From assembly GCF_007289895.1 (NCBI RefSeq), contig NZ_CP041661.1:558001-622000 (forward strand): 64,000 bases of DNA. The letters run 5' to 3'. Below the pieces are notes generated by a model, which saw nothing but the letters and a program-made list of their open reading frames with translations, was not told the origin of the DNA and made no database searches. Position numbers and translations under genes: made by a program. Positions 46,492 to 56,523 of this stretch are shown piece after piece; positions within the stretch are counted from its first letter, which is position 1, and each line of letters opens with the position of its first letter. The DNA is from Catenovulum sediminis (GTDB lineage Bacteria; Pseudomonadota; Gammaproteobacteria; Enterobacterales; Alteromonadaceae).

Positions 46492-48318
46492 ATGAGAATT
46501 ATAACGCTGCTCTATTTGTTACTTAATTTGTTACTTATCACTTTTGCAGTGAGTGCACAAAACGCGCAACCGAATGTTATTGTAATTGTCTCTGACGACC
46601 AAGGTTATGGTGATTTCTCAATTCATGGTAACCCAATAATAAAAACACCAAACTTAGACAAACTCGCTAATGAGGGCGTCAGATTAACCGATTTTCACGT
46701 TGACCCAACATGTTCCCCTACCCGCGCGGCATTAATGACAGGCAGATACTCAGCCAGAGTCGGCGCATGGCTTACCTTTGCCGGTCGCAACCATATGTAT
46801 AAAGAAGAAGTGACCATGGCGGATGTTTTCAAACATAACGGATACCGCACCGCGATATTTGGTAAATGGCACTTAGGCGACAATTACCCTTTCCGCCCGA
46901 CAGATAGAGGGTTTGATAAAAGTTTTATTCACGCTGGTGGCGTAGCGGGTGAAATTCCGGATTATTGGCAAAATGATTATTTTGACGATACCTATTTTGA
47001 CAATGGTAAGCCGACAAAAGTATCTGGTTATTCAACCGACATCTGGTTTGAGCAGGCTAAAAATTTTATTAACGAACAACAATCTAAGCCGTTTTTTATT
47101 TATCTCGCAACCAATACGCCACATGGCCCTTTTAATGTACCCAACGAATTTGCAGAGCCTTACCGAAAGTTAGGGGTGCCAGAAACGCGCGCACGCTTTT
47201 ATGGCATGATAAACACCATTGATAATAATGTTGGCAAGTTACGTAGGTTCTTAGAAAAAAACAAACTAGCCGATGATACTTTAATTATCTACCTTACAGA
47301 TAATGGCACCACCGCAGGCGCTGATGGTCCCAACAATGGTCAAATAACAGGTGGTTACAACGCGGATATGCGGGGCCGTAAAACGTCTCCTTTTGAAGGT
47401 GGACACAGAGCAGCGAGTTTTTGGCACTGGCCAAATGGCGGCTTAACGGGCGGCAAACAGTATCATCATTTAACCGCCCATTTAGATTTACTGCCAACAT
47501 TTGTTGATATGTTCAACATGCAGTTGCCCAAACCCATTAATTTTGACGGTTCGAGTATCAAAACAATTTTAACCGGTGAATTCCCGCTTGAACAACAAAA
47601 CAGAACATTAGTCGTTCACAACCAAGCAAGATTTGGCAGCTCGCTCGGTGACGGAAGTTTAGTAAAATACCGTGATTATGCGGTGATGCATAATCATTGG
47701 CGGTTAGTCGATAAACAGCTATTTGATTTATCAAACGATCCGTCACAAAAAAACAACCTAGCAAAGCAGCATCCGGATTTAATGAATCAACTTTCAGCCT
47801 ATTATGAAAACTGGTGGCAAGACATCAGTCAAAACGAAAGGCTCTCACCCACCGTTTTAGATACGCAACACCAGCCAGAAGTGTTTTTGACTGCACAAGC
47901 ATGGAAAGGCGATAAAGCCACATACGATCAGTCTCATGTTATTGCCGGTGTGCCCAATCGAGGCATTTGGCATGTACAAGTAAAAACACCCGGCCGTTAC
48001 AAAATCACGTTTGCTCGCTGGCCACGTGAAGCAAATCTTGGATTTAACGAAGGTTATGTTCGAGCGATGAATAATCCGGGCTTAGATCCAAACTTTACGC
48101 TTTATCAATACAAGCCCAAAACACTCAATATTAAGTCAGTATTTTTTAAGCTAAACGATAAGACAATCGCCAAAGCAAATGTTTCGCATGATAAACAAAC
48201 TGAAGTAAGTTTCGAATTCGACTTAAGCACTGGTTTACACACATTGGAAGGTGTAATGCAAACCAACAGCGGACAACTAATTAGTGCCTATTACCTGTAT
48301 ATCAAACCAAGCAATTGA
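46492..48318 (+). CDS. Secreted sulfatase (family S1, formylglycine type)
   Basis: 608-residue sulfatase with a signal peptide (ending SAQN), metal site VIVSDDQGYGD, canonical CSPTR in DPTCSPTRAALMTGR, GKWHLGD and YLTDNGTTAG. Residues from about 465 form an extra beta-rich C-terminal domain. It precedes a GH50 by 13 bases and was probably acquired as part of the galactan locus; the target is likely a sulfated galactose unit. AAGGG precedes the ATG. Confidence 0.92.
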   Translation: MRIITLLYLLLNLLLITFAVSAQNAQPNVIVIVSDDQGYGDFSIHGNPIIKTPNLDKLANEGVRLTDFHVDPTCSPTRAALMTGRYSARVGAWLTFAGRNHMYKEEVTMADVFKHNGYRTAIFGKWHLGDNYPFRPTDRGFDKSFIHAGGVAGEIPDYWQNDYFDDTYFDNGKPTKVSGYSTDIWFEQAKNFINEQQSKPFFIYLATNTPHGPFNVPNEFAEPYRKLGVPETRARFYGMINTIDNNVGKLRRFLEKNKLADDTLIIYLTDNGTTAGADGPNNGQITGGYNADMRGRKTSPFEGGHRAASFWHWPNGGLTGGKQYHHLTAHLDLLPTFVDMFNMQLPKPINFDGSSIKTILTGEFPLEQQNRTLVVHNQARFGSSLGDGSLVKYRDYAVMHNHWRLVDKQLFDLSNDPSQKNNLAKQHPDLMNQLSAYYENWWQDISQNERLSPTVLDTQHQPEVFLTAQAWKGDKATYDQSHVIAGVPNRGIWHVQVKTPGRYKITFARWPREANLGFNEGYVRAMNNPGLDPNFTLYQYKPKTLNIKSVFFKLNDKTIAKANVSHDKQTEVSFEFDLSTGLHTLEGVMQTNSGQLISAYYLYIKPSN

Positions 48319-48331
48319 GATATAAAATAAA

Positions 48332-50743
48332 ATGTTAAAAACTAACCTATATAAATGGTCTGTTATCGCCGCAAGTTGTTTCTTAAGTACAGCTTGTTTT
48401 GATAACGAAACAAACTCCGCCGCTCAATCAACAATGGCTGAAAAAACCGCACAGGCCGACGAAGCTCAAGCGGGTACGGAAATTATGTATGATTTTGAAG
48501 GCAACAGCATTCCTGCATCCATTAAGTTTGGCAACGCCGAAGGCGAATTGATTCAATCAAATGGCGTAACTCAGGGGAACAAAGCGTTAAAAGTTAAATT
48601 TAATTCTGCTAACAAGCCTTATTCGTCAATTAGCTTTGAGCCAGAAACCCCATGGGACTGGAGCCAATACGATAGTTTTAATATTGCATTTGATATTGCC
48701 AACGAGGGTGAAGTTTCAGTGTTTATGAAACTAGGTGTCACTGATATTGATGGTAGCAACTATACACGTTCAGTTGTTGTACCGGTTGGCAAATCGAAAA
48801 CCTATTATTCAAAGATGGCCGGACATGACGTTGGAAGCCCTGATTCAGATTTAGGCGATAGCGTTGAGCTTAACCTCAGTTCGGGTTTGCGTTCGAATCC
48901 TCCGACATGGTCATCAGAAGATGTGCAATTTGTTTGGATGTGGGGCAATAAAAACCTGAATTTAAAAGGTATTAAAAAAATTAACTTTACGCTTGAACAC
49001 AACCTGCGTAACAAAGAAATTATTATCGACAACATTCGAATTCGTCCAAACCCCAAACTCAACCCTGACTACTTAGTGGGTATCGTGGATAAATTTGGCC
49101 AATCGTCAAAACAAGAATTCGAAGAAAAAGTACATTCTGAAGCAGAATTAATTGAAGTTAAAAATAAAGAACTCGCGCGTCTTAACGATGGTGAAATGCT
49201 TGATGGACGCTCTCGTTTTAGTGGCTGGGAAGACGGCCCTAAATTTGAAGCAACCGGTTATTTCAGAACTCAAAAAATAGGCGATAAATGGTCGCTGATT
49301 GATCCAGAAGGCTATATTTTCTTTACCTCAGGTATCGCCAATGTTCGAATGTCTAATACCACCACAGTGACAGGTTATGATTTCGCTAAAGATACCATTA
49401 AACAGCGCTCAGCGGACGATGTAACGCCGGAAGATTCTGAAGGCTTAAACACCCCACCAGCAGAAGCCATCCCAACCAGACATGTGGTTTCAGAAACACG
49501 TAAAAACATGTTTCAGTGGTTACCGGATTATACAGACCCGCTTGCCGGTAACTATGGTTATCGCCGTGAAGTACATTCAGGCCCCATTGAGCATGGTGAA
49601 GTATTTAGTTTCTATATGGCGAACTTAGAGCGCAAGTATGGTGAAACAACCCCATATTCTTATGTCAATAACTGGGGTAAAGTGACCCTAGATCGCATGC
49701 GTAGCTGGGGATTTACCTCGTTCGGAAACTGGGTAGACCCAATATTTTACGACAACAAAAAAATGCCTTATTTCGCCAATGGCTGGATAATTGGTGATTT
49801 TAAAACAGTTTCTAGCGGCAATGATTTTTGGTCTCCTCTGCCAGATGTATTTGATCCTAAATTTGCTGAACGAGCCGATGTAACCTTAAAAGTGGTGGCA
49901 GATGAAGTAAAAGGCAGCCCTTGGTGTGTGGGTGTGTTTGTTGACAATGAAAAAAGTTGGGGCCGACCGGGCCGACCTGAAAGCGAGTTAGGTATTGTCA
50001 TTCACACCTTAAACCGCGATGGTGCAGACGTGCCCACTAAAAATATGTTTACCCAAACGTTAAAGAAACAATATGGTGACATTAAAAAGTTAAACCAAGC
50101 ATGGGACTTATCTCTAAGCTCGTGGGATGCGTTCCAAAAAGGTGGGTTTGATACCGCACCATCTAATAAAAACCGCATTGCAGATTACGAAAACCTACTT
50201 TATCTCTATGCTAAGCAGTACTTTAAAGTAGTAGACGGCGCATTGGCTAAGTACCTGCCGAATCACTTGTATATGGGCGTTAGATTTGCTGGCTGGGGCA
50301 TGCCTGCACCTGTGGTGAAAGCGGCATCTGAATACGTAGATGTATTAAGTATTAACTTATATAAAGAGGGGTTAATTCCCTCTACTTGGAAGTTTCTTGA
50401 AAAATTAGATATGCCGGCGGTTATTGGTGAATATCACTTTGGCACTACATCTTCTGGTTTCTTCCATCCGGGGTTAATTGCAGCGGCTGATCAAAAAGAT
50501 CGGGCGCGTATGTATAAAGAATACATGCACTCGATTATCGACAATGATTATTTCATCGGCGCACATTGGTTCCAGTATATTGACTCGCCTATCACTGGTC
50601 GGGCTTATGACGGTGAAAACTATAATATCGGTTTTGTTTCGGTTACCGACGTGCCCTACAACGCTATGGTTGATGCCGCTAGAGAAGTGAATGGCACGCT
50701 ATACGAGCGAAGATTCAAAGCACTGCTAGATAAAAAAGAATAG
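48332..50743 (+). CDS. GH50 beta-agarase lipoprotein (third)
   Basis: 803 residues; lipobox LSTAC; acidic A/E-rich linker; beta domain and GH50 barrel with FVDNEKSWGRP and VIGEYHFGT catalytic blocks. It has a longer N-terminal domain than the other two. Weak ribosome-binding site, so it may depend on coupling with the sulfatase. Confidence 0.93.
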   Translation: MLKTNLYKWSVIAASCFLSTACFDNETNSAAQSTMAEKTAQADEAQAGTEIMYDFEGNSIPASIKFGNAEGELIQSNGVTQGNKALKVKFNSANKPYSSISFEPETPWDWSQYDSFNIAFDIANEGEVSVFMKLGVTDIDGSNYTRSVVVPVGKSKTYYSKMAGHDVGSPDSDLGDSVELNLSSGLRSNPPTWSSEDVQFVWMWGNKNLNLKGIKKINFTLEHNLRNKEIIIDNIRIRPNPKLNPDYLVGIVDKFGQSSKQEFEEKVHSEAELIEVKNKELARLNDGEMLDGRSRFSGWEDGPKFEATGYFRTQKIGDKWSLIDPEGYIFFTSGIANVRMSNTTTVTGYDFAKDTIKQRSADDVTPEDSEGLNTPPAEAIPTRHVVSETRKNMFQWLPDYTDPLAGNYGYRREVHSGPIEHGEVFSFYMANLERKYGETTPYSYVNNWGKVTLDRMRSWGFTSFGNWVDPIFYDNKKMPYFANGWIIGDFKTVSSGNDFWSPLPDVFDPKFAERADVTLKVVADEVKGSPWCVGVFVDNEKSWGRPGRPESELGIVIHTLNRDGADVPTKNMFTQTLKKQYGDIKKLNQAWDLSLSSWDAFQKGGFDTAPSNKNRIADYENLLYLYAKQYFKVVDGALAKYLPNHLYMGVRFAGWGMPAPVVKAASEYVDVLSINLYKEGLIPSTWKFLEKLDMPAVIGEYHFGTTSSGFFHPGLIAAADQKDRARMYKEYMHSIIDNDYFIGAHWFQYIDSPITGRAYDGENYNIGFVSVTDVPYNAMVDAAREVNGTLYERRFKALLDKKE

Positions 50744-50764
50744 CCTTGCTCTTTGGTTAATCTT

Positions 50765-50797
50765 AAAAAGGCTTAAATTAATTTAAGCCTTTTTTTA
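50765..50797 (+). terminator. Intrinsic terminator after third GH50
   Basis: AAAAAGGCTTAAAT / ATTTAAGCCTTTTT hairpin with a T run; symmetric enough to work for both strands. Confidence 0.92.
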
Positions 50798-50851
50798 TTT
50801 ACCTAATGTTGTGCCTAGCCGTTTAAGGCAAACACAAAATATAACAGGCGA

Positions 50852-51199
50852 TCAATCATCGCGTGTTAATACTTCCAACAGCTCAATTTCAAAGGTTAAA
50901 TCTGAATGAGCTGGCAGCTTATCGCCCATGCTGCGTTCACCATAAGCTAGGTGAGACGGTACAAACAGTTTGCGTTTACCTCCGACTTTCATACCCAATA
51001 TGCCTTGGTCCCAGCCTTTAATCACTCGGCCTGTACCAATCACGCATTGAAACGGACGTCCTTTATCATACGATGAATCAAACTTGCTACCATCCGTTAA
51101 ATAACCGACATAGTTTGTGGTAATTAATGCACCTTTTACGGCTTCTTTGCCATCCCCCACCACAATATCTGTGATTTCAAGCTCTTTTGTATCTGTCAT
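50852..51199 (-). CDS. FKBP-type peptidyl-prolyl cis-trans isomerase
   Basis: 115-residue single-domain cytosolic FKBP with the pocket blocks YVGYLTDGSKFDSSYDKGRPF, VIKGWDQGILGMKVGGKR, LAYGERSMG and IPAHSDLTFEIELLEV-like end. Housekeeping folding catalyst; marks the end of the galactan locus. Confidence 0.95.
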   Translation of the reverse strand: MTDTKELEITDIVVGDGKEAVKGALITTNYVGYLTDGSKFDSSYDKGRPFQCVIGTGRVIKGWDQGILGMKVGGKRKLFVPSHLAYGERSMGDKLPAHSDLTFEIELLEVLTRDD

Positions 51200-51313
51200 A
51201 AGCTGTTCTCTGAGAAAAATTTGGATTAATTCAAGACGTCTGCTTCAAAAATCTGGATAATACGCCCATATTGGTAACATGTTAAACACTCACCCAGTGA
51301 ATTGGAATTATTG

Positions 51314-53499
51314 ATGGAAATTAAAGTAAATTATTTAGACAACCTACGCCTCGAAGCCAAATTTGACGATTTTACCGTCATTTCCGACCAACCAATTCGT
51401 TATAAAGGCGATGGCTCTGCACCGGGTCCATTCGACTATTTTTTAGCCTCATCCGCTATGTGTGCGGCCTATTTTGTGAAAGTCTATTGTGCAGCACGTG
51501 ATATTCCTACCGACAATATTCGTTTAGCGCACAACAATATTGTTGACCCGGAAAACCGCTATAAACAACAATTTAAAATTCAAATAGAACTCCCAGAGAG
51601 CATTTCAGAAAAAGATCGCATCGGTATTTTGCGCTCAATCGACCGCTGCACAGTTAAAAAAGTAGTGCAAACCGGCCCTGAATTTGTTGTTGAGGCAGTT
51701 GAAAGTTTAGCGCAAGACACCTCAGCCATGATAATGGTTGAGACCGATGAAAATAACCAAACCTATATTGTTGGTAAAGATTTACCACTTGAACTAACCA
51801 TTGCCAATATGACGCAGCAACTGGCTGATTTAGGGATGAAAATAGAGGTTTCATCATGGCGCAACATAGTGCCTAATGTTTGGTCATTACATATTCGCGA
51901 TGCTGCCTCCCCGATGTGTTTTACCAATGGTAAAGGTTCGAGCAAAGAAAGTGCTTTATGTAGCGCGTTGGGCGAATTTATTGAACGGTTAAACTGTAAC
52001 TTTTTCTACAACGACCAATTTTTAGGTGAAGACATCGCCAACGCTGAGTTTGTCCATTACCCGAATGAAAAATGGTTTGAATTAACCGAAGACGACTCGC
52101 TGCCAGCCGGTATTTTAGACGACTACTGCTTAGATATTTTTAACCCAGACGGTGAGTTGCAAGGTTCGCATTTAATTGACACCAACTCAGGTAATGTTGA
52201 GCGCGGCATTTGTTGCATTCCGTACACACGCCATAGCGATGGCGAAACGGTTTATATGCCATCTAACATTATTGAAAACCTGTTTTTAAGCAATGGCATG
52301 AGCGCGGGCAACAATATTTTTGAAGCGCAAGTGCAATGCTTATCAGAAATATTTGAGCGTGCAGTTAAACGACAAATTATCGAGCAAGAAACTGTTTTGC
52401 CAGACGTGCCACAAGCGGTATTAGCCAAATACCCAAGCATAGTGGCGGGCATTGAAGGCTTAGAGCAACAAGGTTTTCCAGTATTGGTTAAAGATGCATC
52501 ATTGGGGGGCAATTCCCTGTGATGTGCGTAACCATCATGAATCCTAAAACCGGTGGCGTGTTTGCCTCATTCGGTGCACATCCAAGCTTTGAAGTTGCAT
52601 TAGAACGCAGCTTAACCGAGCTATTACAAGGCCGCAGTTTTGAAGGGTTAAATGATATTCCAAAACCCACCTTTAATAGCATGGCGGTATCTGAGCCTGA
52701 AAACTTTGTTGAGCATTTTATCGACTCAACGGGGGTAATTTCATGGCGCTTCTTTAGCAGTAAATCTGAATTCGAATTTGTTGAATGGGATTTTTCTGGC
52801 AACAATCAACAAGAATGCGAAACCTTATTCGGTATTTTAGCAGATTTAGGCAAAGAAGCTTATGTCGCGCAGTTTGATCAGCTCGGCGCCAGTGCGTGTC
52901 GCATACTGGTACCTGGTTATTCTGAAGTATATCCAGTTGAAGATTTAATTTGGGACAATACCAACAAAGCGCTGCAATACCGTGAAGATATTCTCAATAT
53001 CCACAAACTGTCAGACGATGCATTAGTCGATTTAGTTGAACGATTAGAAGAAAGCCAACTAGACAATTATATCGACATTATCACGCTGATTGGCATTGAG
53101 TTTGACGAAAACACTGTTTGGGGCCAGTTAACGATACTTGAGCTGAAAATTCTGATTTACCTTGCGTTAGGTGAACTTGAAGAAGCCATCGAGTTAGTGG
53201 GTGAGTTTTTACAATACAACGACAACACAGTTGAACGTAATTTGTTTTATCAAGCCGTACACGCAGCATTAGAAGTGACTTTAGACGACGAGTTAGCGTT
53301 AGATGATTTCATCTTTAACTTTAAACGCATGTTTGGTGACGAAGTAATGGAAAATGTAGTGGGTTCAATTACAGGTGAGGTTAAGTTTTATGGTTTAACC
53401 CCAACCAGTATGAAGCTGGAAGGCTTAGACAGACATTTACGTTTAATCGACAGTTACAAAAAATTGCACAACGCACGTAAAAAAGCGGCCGGATTGTAA
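51314..53499 (+). pseudogene. ycaO: OsmC-YcaO fusion protein, frameshifted
   Basis: YcaO is linked to ribosomal protein S12 methylthiolation. This form has an N-terminal OsmC-like domain (about residues 1-140) joined to YcaO, which has ATP-binding ALGEFIERL and MSAGNNIFEAQVQCLSEIFER. The frame breaks at DASLGG: one G is missing from the six-G run at 52504-52509, and the rest (QFPVMCVTIMNPKTGGVFASFGAHPSFEVALERSL onward) continues one frame over to 53499. The two parts overlap as TGATG, so reinitiation is conceivable. The gene is conserved, so sequencing error is a serious option. ATG 51314 is chosen over TTG 51302. Confidence 0.85.
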
Positions 53500-53515
53500 T
53501 TTTTATATCCCCTGC

Positions 53516-53555
53516 AGGACTTTACAGCCAACGACTCAAAATACTGTAAAGTCCT
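53516..53555. terminator. 12-bp inverted repeat after ycaO
   Basis: AGGACTTTACAG and CTGTAAAGTCCT with a 16-base loop, 17 bases past the stop. No T run. Confidence 0.6.
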
Positions 53556-53624
53556 TCGCTAAACCTACTTCAAGCTATGGCTCACGACCCAACTCCAACT
53601 TTTTTACCTTGAGCAGCAACTGAG

Positions 53625-53660
53625 TACCCACCTAATAACTGAATAACAGATTGTTAGGTA
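53625..53660. repeat. Degenerate dispersed repeat, copy 1
   Basis: Contains CACCTAATAACTGAATAACAG-ATTGTTAGGT, itself a partial dyad (CCTAA...TTAGG). Related to 54909-54940; similarity continues weakly on both sides. The two copies bracket the next two genes. Confidence 0.6.
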
Positions 53661-53680
53661 AGGTGAGGATGAGTCGGCTT

Positions 53681-53902
53681 TTATTTATCATTTATGCGTT
53701 TTAACGGTATTTTTTTAAACTTAAGTACCATAAACACACAAGCTAGACCTGAAGCGATAGCTGCAAGTGCCCCTATATTTAATGATTGCCCTTTACTAAA
53801 TGATAAGGACAAAAATAAAAAACCAAAAAGTACAGCACCAACACCTAGGCCACCTAGGAACCCTTTACCTGCTGCATTTATTAAAGTTATGCATTTATTC
53901 AT
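53681..53902 (-). CDS. Small two-helix membrane protein, unknown
   Basis: 73 residues with two hydrophobic helices (GFLGGLGVGAVLFGFLFLSL and IGALAAIASGLACVFMVL) and a basic C-terminus. I do not recognise it. The frame is open to ATG 53980, but GAGGG just before ATG 53902 suggests the shorter form. Confidence 0.55.
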   Translation of the reverse strand: MNKCITLINAAGKGFLGGLGVGAVLFGFLFLSLSFSKGQSLNIGALAAIASGLACVFMVLKFKKIPLKRINDK

Positions 53903-54015
53903 CCAACCCTCTTTGTAATAAGTCATGTTAGAACGACCTTTTGCTGACTCGTATTGGTTTAACTTAAAATATCCTAGCATATCTTTAAACCCACGCCAGT
54001 TAAAGTTCAGCCTTC

Positions 54016-54549
54016 TTACTCGCTTGGAATCCTAGCAACTAGGTCTGTTACTCCTAAGTCGATACCAACTTGGTTTAATAGAGTCGAAATTTGACCCCGG
54101 TGGTGGGTTTGATGATTAAAAAAATGCTGAACAAGATAGCCAAGGTTTTTATTAAACATCTCACCTTTAGTGTTGCTATAGGTTAAATTCGACGATAAAA
54201 CGTCGTTACTAAGCTCTTGAGTAAAGTCTTTAATAATCAAGTCTATTTTGCTTCGTGTAATTTCTAGCGCCTCAAACTCATGATGTAGAATCGTATCAAG
54301 CGACTTCGGTTTGTCCAGCGTTCGAACGTAATTAAGAGAGTTTAATTCTGATGGATGCTCTGCAAATCGCTTAAGCCAGATTATGTCCCCGACAAGAACA
54401 TGATTAAGCGTTCCAATGATTGAACCAAAGAAGGCTCCGCGATTTTTAGACAGAGCACCTGCTCTGAGATTTGAAGCAGCCAGATAGATATTTTGATTCA
54501 TCCACTGGTTGTAATCTGCCATCAACTCAAAGTTTGATTTTAGATACAT
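54016..54549 (-). CDS. DinB-family protein
   Basis: 177-residue four-helix-bundle protein of the DinB/YfiT superfamily, with metal-ligand His in GTLNHVLVGDIIW and in VQHFFNHQTHHRGQI. Possible thiol-dependent transferase; the E. coli name refers to a different protein (Pol IV). Confidence 0.88.
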   Translation of the reverse strand: MYLKSNFELMADYNQWMNQNIYLAASNLRAGALSKNRGAFFGSIIGTLNHVLVGDIIWLKRFAEHPSELNSLNYVRTLDKPKSLDTILHHEFEALEITRSKIDLIIKDFTQELSNDVLSSNLTYSNTKGEMFNKNLGYLVQHFFNHQTHHRGQISTLLNQVGIDLGVTDLVARIPSE

Positions 54550-54908
54550 GATTTTCCTTTAGGTAAAACGCAGCGTTCTAAAGATATAAAAACTTAACAT
54601 TTATTCAACAGGTCCACCACACCGCAAAATAAAGCGCTCGAGGTTTTAATCAAATAACTGCTAATTCCGGCAGTCATTTTATTGGAATCTACCACTTTTC
54701 AGTTGTCGTTGACACCAGCCACACTCAAACCCCATTAAATACTTCATATTTAACCTATACCAACAAGTTAAAATTGCAAGGTAAAAAACCATTGAGCGCT
54801 GTTAAAATTGCGCGTAGTACCATTCAATTTTGCAATAAGCACATATACCCCCCCATGGATTTAGCTTTACCTTGGCCAACTTTTTTACTGTACTAAGCCA
54901 CTGGATGT

Positions 54909-54940
54909 TCACCTAATAACTGGACAACAGATTGTTAGTA
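54909..54940. repeat. Degenerate dispersed repeat, copy 2
   Basis: CACCTAATAACTGGACAACAG-ATTGTTAG, matching the repeat near 53630. Confidence 0.6.
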
Positions 54941-54978
54941 TATGGCAAGCTGAGTAGGCACTTATTTAATCTCGCTAT

Positions 54979-55115
54979 TTATATCATCGCCGTGTGATGG
55001 CTGAAAATATCGTCATGATTAACCACTACACTGCCACTTGCCCTTGCTACCACAATTAAATGCTTTGCATCGGCGTGATACGCAAACGGATTTACATCAA
55101 TTCCGATCTTATGAC
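54979..55115 (-). pseudogene. 3' fragment of an unrecognised gene
   Basis: About 44 open codons that look coding (KIGIDVNPFAYHADAKHLIVV ending SHHTAMI and TAA) with a stop just upstream and no start. Family unknown. With the MITE-like element it is the only content I see in the 872-base gap 54550-55421. Confidence 0.3.
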
Positions 55116-55171
55116 GTGTAAAGATACACTAATGCCGTGATTGTAGGACGCAGAAAAACAGTCCAACAATA

Positions 55172-55344
55172 GGGCGTGTTTATCTTTGTATTATTTTTGA
55201 GCAATAGGCTATTTTAATCATTAACAAAGCAGAATGAGTGGGGTTTAGTCATTCTAAATAAACGAATTCTAATGCCGTTAAGGGTTAAAATAGCCATTGC
55301 CCTTCGGGCTGAGGCAAAAATTATAAACAAAGATAAACACGCCC
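55172..55344. mobile_element. MITE-like element with 18-bp terminal inverted repeats
   Basis: Perfect 18-base terminal arms GGGCGTGTTTATCTTTGT (55172-55189) and its complement (55327-55344), 173 bases in all, flanked on each side by TA. No open frame inside. The arms and TA suggest mobilisation by an IS630- or IS5-type transposase located elsewhere. Confidence 0.75.
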
Positions 55345-55421
55345 TAGGATTAAGTTACGGCTTCGCGCAACCTACCTTTTTTATAAGGCGACTGGTATAC
55401 GCTTTGCTTAGTTGTTCTTCC

Positions 55422-56507
55422 TTATTTAGACTCTCCTGGTTCTGGTACATCGTTCTTTCTTACGTCCTGTTCTTCAGCAATTTCTCTGGCCCAATCATGG
55501 TCGGAAGCATCTGAGTCTAACCCTTCTTGATCAGCCCCTTTCATCGGAAAAAATGTTAATCTAGTCAGTAAAGCAAAATGGTCAGAACCGATCGAGGGTA
55601 ATCGTTTGATTAAGTTTAAAGTAAAATGTTGGCTGTGAAACAGGTGATCTAAAGGCCAGCGCAGAAAAGGAAAGTCTGCATGAAAGGTATTGTACATACC
55701 TCGCCCTACCCGCGGATCTAATAAGCCACTAATTTTACGAAAAAGGCGCGTTGTGGCTGACCATGCTACGTCATTAAGATCACCCGTAACTATGACAGGT
55801 AGATCACTTTCGGCAACACTTCGGGCCACAATCACTAACTCGGCGTCCCGCTCTGCTGACTCTGGATTTTCAGTCGGACTAGGAGGAGCTGGGTGAAGAA
55901 AGTGCATGCGGACTGTTTTGCCTGAGCGTAATGTCAGTGTTGTGTGTATGGATGGAACATCTTCCTCGACTAAGTAAGAGATTTCCTGATCATTTAAAGG
56001 TAATCTTGAAAAAATATGCATACCGTAAAGGTTGTCCAGCGGGCATTTCACGCTGTAAGGCATATCAGCTTCCAGCACTTTGAGCTGATCTTCCCACCAC
56101 TGGTCAGATTCCAGTGTGACAAGAACATCGGGATTATATTCTCTTACCATTTGAATGAGCAGATCTGCATTTCGGTTAGGTGTTAGGACATTGGCCGTCA
56201 AAATACTGATTTGATTTTCAAAGCTTCCGCTAGCTTTCTTAACTTCGATTGGCCACAAGAATGTATAAGGTAAAATCCACCATAATTGCCAAGTTAGGCA
56301 CAGAGTAGCGATTAAGATTAACAGCCAGGTTAATGCCGATTGCATATTGAGAAACAGAAAGTCAGCAACGAGCAGAGTAGCTATGAAAATAGCAAATTGG
56401 AGGCGCGGAAAGTCCATCCCTCTGATGACCCAGTGTGGATGACGTGAAAGTGGAAGCAAAGTTAACAGTAAGGCTAATGCTGTAAAGAAAATAAGTATTG
56501 ATATCAT
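55422..56507 (-). CDS. Endonuclease/exonuclease/phosphatase-family membrane protein
   Basis: 361 residues. Three N-terminal hydrophobic helices (about 1-85) are followed by an EEP domain with ILTANVLTPNRNADLL, ALVTLES-like VLVTLESDQWW, VTGDLNDVAWS and a final GSDHFALLTRL. Substrate unknown. An acidic charged C-tail follows. Lies 16 bases after the DUF2254 gene; base composition looks more GC-rich than the flanking PUL. Confidence 0.88.
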   Translation of the reverse strand: MISILIFFTALALLLTLLPLSRHPHWVIRGMDFPRLQFAIFIATLLVADFLFLNMQSALTWLLILIATLCLTWQLWWILPYTFLWPIEVKKASGSFENQISILTANVLTPNRNADLLIQMVREYNPDVLVTLESDQWWEDQLKVLEADMPYSVKCPLDNLYGMHIFSRLPLNDQEISYLVEEDVPSIHTTLTLRSGKTVRMHFLHPAPPSPTENPESAERDAELVIVARSVAESDLPVIVTGDLNDVAWSATTRLFRKISGLLDPRVGRGMYNTFHADFPFLRWPLDHLFHSQHFTLNLIKRLPSIGSDHFALLTRLTFFPMKGADQEGLDSDASDHDWAREIAEEQDVRKNDVPEPGESK

Positions 56508-56523
56508 ATCTAAGGCCTAGTCT

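Noticed and set aside
53640-54940. Integron attC sites around the DinB-like gene
   Set aside because: GTTAGGT resembles an attC core, but the full R'/L' architecture is absent in copy 2 and there is no integrase in view.
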